DNA of 64,000 nucleotides from Syngnathus acus (lineage: Eukaryota > Chordata > Actinopteri > Syngnathiformes > Syngnathidae), in NCBI RefSeq assembly GCF_901709675.1, contig NC_051092.1:14608991-14672990 (forward strand), given 5' to 3'. Below the pieces are notes generated by a model, which was not told the DNA's origin, did not search any database, and worked only from the letters and a program-made list of their open reading frames with translations. This document shows, in pieces, positions 58,393 through 64,000 of the stretch. Position numbers and translations under genes: made by a program. The stretch's first letter is position 1, and each line of letters starts with the position of its first letter.

Positions 58393-60019
58393 ATTTAAAG
58401 CATAGTGTTGTAATGGTGTCAACTTTGTTGTTGTTTTTTAACACACTGCAGTACATTTTTAAGTACAAGATGATGCAGTCGGGATTGTGTTTCTCGGCTC
58501 GACAAATGAGACTTTTCCTATATTCCTCAAAATTTCCCGCCATGAAAGTCTGCGCAATGGCCACTCAAAAAACAAAAACAAATCAAAGTTAAACCTCGCG
58601 TGACACGGGGGTTATTGTAGAAATACATCGTTGTGATTGTCATTGTTGCTATAATGTGGCTGATCGGGCAGTAAAGCAAAAGTGTCCGCATTGATTTTTA
58701 ATTTTGCTGCGTAACACTTGCTGTCCTGACCTCCAGCGGCCCGTGACACAGCAGGTCTGCTTTTTTTTTCCCCGCCTCGCTGCAGCGCAAATATCGGAGA
58801 GTGCGTCTGAGATTAAAAAAAAAAAAAAAAAGCTCAGGGAGCTTTCACCACTCCCCTGGGATCCTCGAAGGCATTCAATCTGGCTGAGGATTCACTTTCC
58901 GTACGATCACTTTGACCTTGTGAACAAACAGCAGTCACGCTCGGGCGTTTCCTCCCCTGTCACGCAACACACACACATAGCGACATCCCGGCCGGTACAT
59001 CTTCACGGATCTCCCGGTGAGGCGGAAGTGCCTTTTCCGCTTAGTCGACTCGTTTGAGTCCCACCACGGTGCACTTTACCTCGATCTTATGCTTTCGAGT
59101 AAATACACTCAAGTGGCTATGCTGAGGCAGTCAGTCGAGTTCAGAGTTTACGTTTGCAACAACTGTTTGTTTGCTGAAGCGTTGAATTTGTGGTGCCTTC
59201 GTCTATCATTTGTTGGCTCACGGAATCAATGACGTGTGATGTAAACTCATTTTAGCGCAGGTTGCTCCGTGTGTGGATGGATGCTTGGAGCGTTAGTCAG
59301 CCAAACTGGTCTCAGCACTTTTGTGCATGTTTGAAGAAGCAACCACAAGGCTCTGTGTCAATATTTTCTCTTTTATACCCATGCCCGAGGCTTTGGGGAG
59401 TGTTGTAGTGTCTTAAGACATCTGCTGTACAAACAGATTTCACACTTGCTTCATTAAAATGGACAAATTGCATTCACACTGCAAACACATCCGGCAGATG
59501 AATTTGCTTTTCTCCGTCTATACTCAGCCGCTGCTTTGCTGCACTCATGGTGGAATAAATTGATGAGTAAAATATGTGTCCGGAGGAAATACACTGTTTC
59601 TTAATTGCCTTCGGTGTTCTTTGTAAAGTTTCAGGTGGGTGGGAGCGTCCTTCCGGAGTGCTTCATTGCGTCATGTATTATTGAGATGACACTTTAATTA
59701 TGCAAAGCGCTGATATTGATCCCCAGTATTTCAATTGGCAGCATCATAGGGAGAGTTATTATTTTGGCTCACTTTATCTAGCAAAATGATTCACGTTTTC
59801 GACAACCTTTATGAGCCTGGCGCACAGCCGAAAAAAAATTCACATTAAGTAGACACACCACCTAGTGGAAGACTATTCAATTGCTTTGAATAGATCGAAG
59901 TTAATATTATTAATATCATTGATTTCCCATGCCACACTTGTTTTAATCTAATGAGGTAGATTACTGTACCTTGAAGCCAATTTTACTGCTCCTTCGTCCT
60001 CAGCTTTAAACGGCGGCTG

Positions 60020-60382
60020 CCCCGTGTGACGTAATCAGAAATGACCGCACGACGGGGCAGCTTGCTGGTGCGACGTTACGTGCGCGCGGACGCGCAACAC
60101 CCCATATGAGTTAACGCTGAGCCATGGTCCCCCCCGCCCACCCCCTCCCCCTCCCATCGCGCTGCACTGTGCACTAGCACGGCTGTCTGCAGACGGTCAT
60201 TGCCGCATCCTGGCGCGCACCGCATTAGAACGCACCGCACCGCCGCCACGCTGCATATGCCAAGTTCCTCCCTCCGTCTATACACACACACACGTACACG
60301 GGTGCACACGCACGCACGATGGCCGCTCATCTCTTCTTGTAGTCGCGCAACTCTCCGGCCAGGTGTCACGTCCATCACAAAG
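60020..60382 (+). promoter_or_regulatory. Candidate internal promoter and untranslated exon of the MAP1 gene
   Basis: A GC-rich island in an AT-rich intron contains a CRE-like tgacgtaa (60027-60034), an SP1-type C-rich box (ccaccccctccccctccc, about 60139-60156) and a strong donor acaaag|gtacgt after 60382. Mammalian MAP1A is known to use both a 5' and an intronic promoter. That this is the fish counterpart is inference. Confidence 0.4.
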
Positions 60383-60967
60383 GTACGTGCTGTTATTCTC
60401 GGCTGACAATTTGCGCGTGTGCTGCATGCTGTGATGATGATGCTTTTTCTTTTTCGACCTGTCACTCCTATTTTCTAAACGTTTTTTTTTTTTTTTTTTT
60501 TTTGCTGCGCGTCATGTACTGTGGAGGGAAAGAAGGAGGACAGGATCAAGTCATTTAAATGTGGCTTGACGTAAGAAGAGGCAAGTAGTCCGAGGCTTGA
60601 TCCAAAGTAACGGGATTAATGCCGCAGCCGACTGGTTAACTTGTGCTACCTTGCTAAAGGTTAGATGGACAAATACCTCCGCCACCACGCCCCCTCCCTC
60701 CCTGCTTTGAAACACCTCCGCAACGCACATAGAAAAAGTGAGAGATGGCGCAGGTTCTGCAAAACGAACCCAATGACCCTGGCTGGCAGGCAGGCGCAAC
60801 TCTTAAAGCACTGGCAATTGGTGGCCAGTTTGTCGTCATGGTTACGAGTTGGCAGGCTGGTTTTATGATGGGATGGCGTCAGGTTGGTGACTATGCAGGT
60901 TGTGGCTGGAGTGCTTCTTCTTTCTGATGATTCATTCATGGCGCCTCACTGCAGTGAAACCACCTAC

Positions 60968-61000
60968 TGTGTGTGTGTGTGCGCGCGCGCGCGTGCGCGA
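60968..61000 (+). repeat. Alternating purine-pyrimidine (TG)n(CG)n tract
   Basis: tgtgtgtgtgtgcgcgcgcg followed by cgtgcgcg: about 30 bp of strict alternation, a sequence class able to adopt Z-DNA. Confidence 0.85.
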
Positions 61001-62539
61001 ACGTACGTTTGTGGGCTAGAAAACATGCTTGTTTGTTAGTATTCAATCTGAGCAGATCTAAAGAAGGATAGTGACTCAGCAAAACTTTCATAGGCTGTGC
61101 GTGGATTTGTTTGTCTTTTTTATGTACAGTTCAATTTTGGTGTGTTGTTTGTGTTGCGTGCTGTCTTGAAGATTAGCAACCGGCTCGTCGTACAAACGAG
61201 ATCACGTGACATAGCAGACGGTTCATTTAGATGAGGTCCATTGATTGAGATCATCTTCGTGGAAACACACGCACACACTCAATCCATCTACTAAGGAGCT
61301 TAAGCACTGAGCGTTATGAAACGCCTTCAGGCCCTCAAAGACTCTTCCAGCCAGGACCAACTCATTAACATACTTCATTAAGTCGTCTTATTAAAGTGTT
61401 TGAGCGCTTCTGTTATTGCAGCCAAATGTCTGTATGGAGAGTTTTGATGGCTTGCCAAATTTGGCTCAAATGGCTGTGAGGAGCAACCAAAAATCGAAAT
61501 AATAATTATTATAATGAAAATAATATAATATTTAATATTTATAATATATAATAGTATAGATAATTATTATAGTAATATCAATAATAATTATTATCATAAA
61601 ATCAAAAATATCATAGCAATTCATGATAGCACAAGCAAAGCAATTTTAGCCTTAAATGAGCAAACCAGTTGAGACTGCCTCATGGGAATATGAAACTGAA
61701 GGAATTGAAGGTTGACAAGCAAAATAGATTCCGTTCCGCCTCGGGGCTTTCATGGTTCTCCCAAAATGAAGCGATAGCAAGCCAGGAGTGTCTGGAGTGT
61801 ATGACAACAATGGTGGAGATTGTCTATAATCTGTTTGTTTTACATCAGAAGCAGCAGTATGCCCCCCCTCCCCTCCGCAGTCCTCCTTTTCATAAACGAG
61901 ATGAGGCTGCCTCATTTTCTGCAGGATCTTCTTACTGGGGGCTGCAGAAATTGGGCTGGTTGCAACACACGGAAACCGGGATTATCTCATCACGATGACG
62001 AGGCAAAAAAAACGCAAGAGATGAAATGAACGCTAATGGCACCGGGCCGATACGCCGACATGGAGAGCAGCCGCGGGCCCGTCCTGCTGTTGGCGTAGAG
62101 CAGCGGCGGCAGTGAACATTGATCCCTCCTTGACAAGCTGCCCCCAAAGGAGACTCCGCTCCGTCTCCACCGTCCTCTCCAATCTGCTGACTCGGCCATG
62201 CGCCCGACACACCCGAACCCGACTGCGACTTTCCAAAATGGACGGATGGATGGTCCTGCAGACTACTTGTTTTTTTATTTTGTAGTTTTTCACAAGCCGC
62301 CCGCCGCTTTGAAAAGAAGCTGGGAGTAATTCCCCCGAGGGGCCTCTTGCCTCAGAGAGTGGCCTACTAATAGTTCTGCTGCCAATTTAACAGCCTGTCA
62401 CCTCTGAATGGATTTTTTTTTCCAATTTTCTCCAGCCCGTCCTTAAAATGTCCCCAACACAGTGGAACGTGACATTCCTGTGCTGTGTTTTTTCAACCTC
62501 GACAGATTGAACGGCCCATCCCGACACGTAGGAAGGTCT

Positions 62540-62760
62540 TTCACATAAAAGCGTGTGATGGATGAGAGGTCGCCAGCGTCCACGTTAAGAAAATGTTTCT
62601 GCCCGACTCCCCTGGTGACAGAATTGACGATGGTGTTCCTGTGGTGATTGGGAGAACGGTCGCGTAAAAAGCGAGTAGCAGAGGGGACTGAAGACGCAGC
62701 CCTGAGGTATCCCACAAATTCAGAATGAGCATAGAGGAGGTATTCTTTCCCAGTCCCACA
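62540..62760 (-). mobile_element. LINE reverse transcriptase fragment
   Basis: On the minus strand at about 62715-62655 the reading is G-I-P-Q-G-C-V-F-S-P-L-C-Y-S-L-F-T, the conserved non-LTR reverse transcriptase block (GxPQGCxLSPxLYSLFT). Flanking sequence shifts frame, so it is dead. Confidence 0.6.
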
Positions 62761-64000
62761 CTTTGGGGTCTGTTTATGACAAAGTCCAGTATAGGCTTTG
62801 AAACCTAAACTTGTTTCTGGAGCAGGAGTCGCCTGGCTGAAATGTCAACTGCTGAACACAAATGGGGATGATGTAACAAATTTGGAGTAGTAAATTGTTT
62901 AACTCCAGGAAGGATGCCATGTGAAAAAACAGCATCTGGCATGAATGAAACGATTCAACTAATCTACAAATAGAAGCAAATTGCATTTGTAGTTGTTCCG
63001 TCCCTCCGCTGGACGTCAGAAATGAAAATGCAAATCATGATGCAACAAACAATGCGATGTCAGACTCCGGAGAGTCGTCTGCCGTTCCAGATACGGCATG
63101 CACAACAGAGGCATTGTGGGGATTTGTGCTGCTACCGAGCAGTGTGGGGAAGTGTTTACGCTGGCCGGAACGACACACAAATACACACTCATATGTTGCC
63201 TGTTTTGTGTGTGTTTGCGTTATCTACACTTCCTTCAGGACTTTGAGAGTGATGTCATCGTTGGCACGCCGCACAGCGATGCCACTTGGCGAACATCCTG
63301 CTGCTGGCTGCAGCGACAATAGCTGCCTTCTCTCTCTCTCTGGGTGGTCCCTCCCCCCCTTGCTAGCCCCCCGTGTTTGCCCAAATGTGTTTGCTTTTGG
63401 CTTGTAGCTTCACCCTGCCAGTCAAAATTGCCACCAAAGTGCAACATGTCATAAAAGTATCAAAATAAGAAGCACGATGAACCCCCGTTTATCAGTGCTA
63501 ATGTTAGCTAACATCGGAAACTCGCAATTGTCGCAAATCAAATGACGATATTCGGCGCACAAAATGGACATATTGACTTTCATGAACATTGCTGTTTCCT
63601 TTTATTTTCCATCTGGCTCCCCATGACTCGATCTCCCCGCCGCGACAATCCTGGGAATCCTGCCTACCGATTAGCTCACGTCAATGAAATGAGCGCCAAT
63701 ATCGTTTGTAGTTAGCGGGCGATTAGCATTTGTCAAACTGACGTGTTGATGAACTTGATTAGCGTAATTAGCTCACTTCAATTGAGTTCACGTAAACTGG
63801 ATGGATGGCTCACGTGGGCGGCGTGTGGGCGGGCTATATTAATTCAAATGGCAAAAGCGGCCTTGTTAAATCACCCGCGTCCTCCATTTTATTAACAGGG
63901 CAGGGGAAGTGAGTGTTGGGTTTTAAACTTCACGCATCGCTTTTTATCTCTGTAACGACCCGCGAAAGCCAAAAACGGACAGCCAGAAGTAGTACGTTTG

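Larger units (their letters stand above)
56885..64000 (+). other. MAP1 intron (to right edge)
   Basis: After the exon ending 56633 no further MAP1 coding exon is recognised, so this is intron. It contains the listed repeats, a candidate internal promoter (60020-60382), poly-T of 24 at about 60482, an AT-rich AATAAT run at 61500-61600 and unique sequence. A second gene inside cannot be excluded, but none is supported. Confidence 0.55.

Noticed and set aside
63236-63322. Next MAP1 exon (ttcag|gactttgag...)
   Set aside because: It has an acceptor-like start, but the translation does not resemble MAP1 exon 3 and soon meets a stop.

Overview
The window is nuclear DNA of a ray-finned (teleost) fish. 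Genes have many small exons with GT/AG junctions, introns carry typical fish SINE, LINE and hAT debris, and the gene content matches parts of human chromosome 15q. All assignments are from reading the sequence; nothing was searched.

Layout: (1) 1-28960, + strand: the 3' two thirds of an unconventional myosin IXA gene (myo9a). 42 coding exons (7415-26990) join in frame to 2127 codons plus stop, covering the motor from switch I onward, IQ neck, long tail, C1 zinc finger, RhoGAP and C-terminus. The N-terminus and P-loop exons lie left of the window. (2) 29500-42400, + strand: a tandem cluster of four small DEDDh 3'-5' exonuclease genes. They look like the exonuclease domain of PML isoform I and the teleost 'Plex9' (PML exon-9-like) genes, and recall TREX. 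Copies 3 and 4 keep all catalytic residues. Copies 1 and 2 have lost the same three (DxE to DxA; HNALED to YNALEQ), and copy 2 also has a one-base frameshift. (3) 44458-47163, - strand: mannose-6-phosphate isomerase (mpi), eight exons, 422 aa. (4) 47852-53223, + strand: a secretory carrier membrane protein (scamp2-like), nine exons, 322 aa, head-to-head with mpi across a 688-bp region with two CRE sites and an NRF1-like site. (5) 55220 to the right edge, + strand: the first two coding exons of a MAP1-family gene (probably map1a) and a long intron holding a possible internal promoter.

In human, MYO9A, PML, SCAMP2 and MPI lie in 15q23-q24, so the exonuclease cluster sits where PML would be expected. 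This supports a common origin with PML exon 9.

Mobile DNA is dense, mainly in the exonuclease cluster: hAT elements with perfect 8-bp target duplications, a tRNA-derived SINE, LINE fragments, a 1.16-kb TA-flanked terminal-inverted-repeat element, and a hAT element carrying a G-rich minisatellite. In the MAP1 intron a perfect 42-bp inverted repeat encloses a hammerhead-ribozyme-like core, as in Penelope-like retroelements.

The most interesting observations are the two degenerate exonuclease paralogs beside two intact ones, the promoter motif shared by copies 1-3, and the hammerhead-like hairpin.
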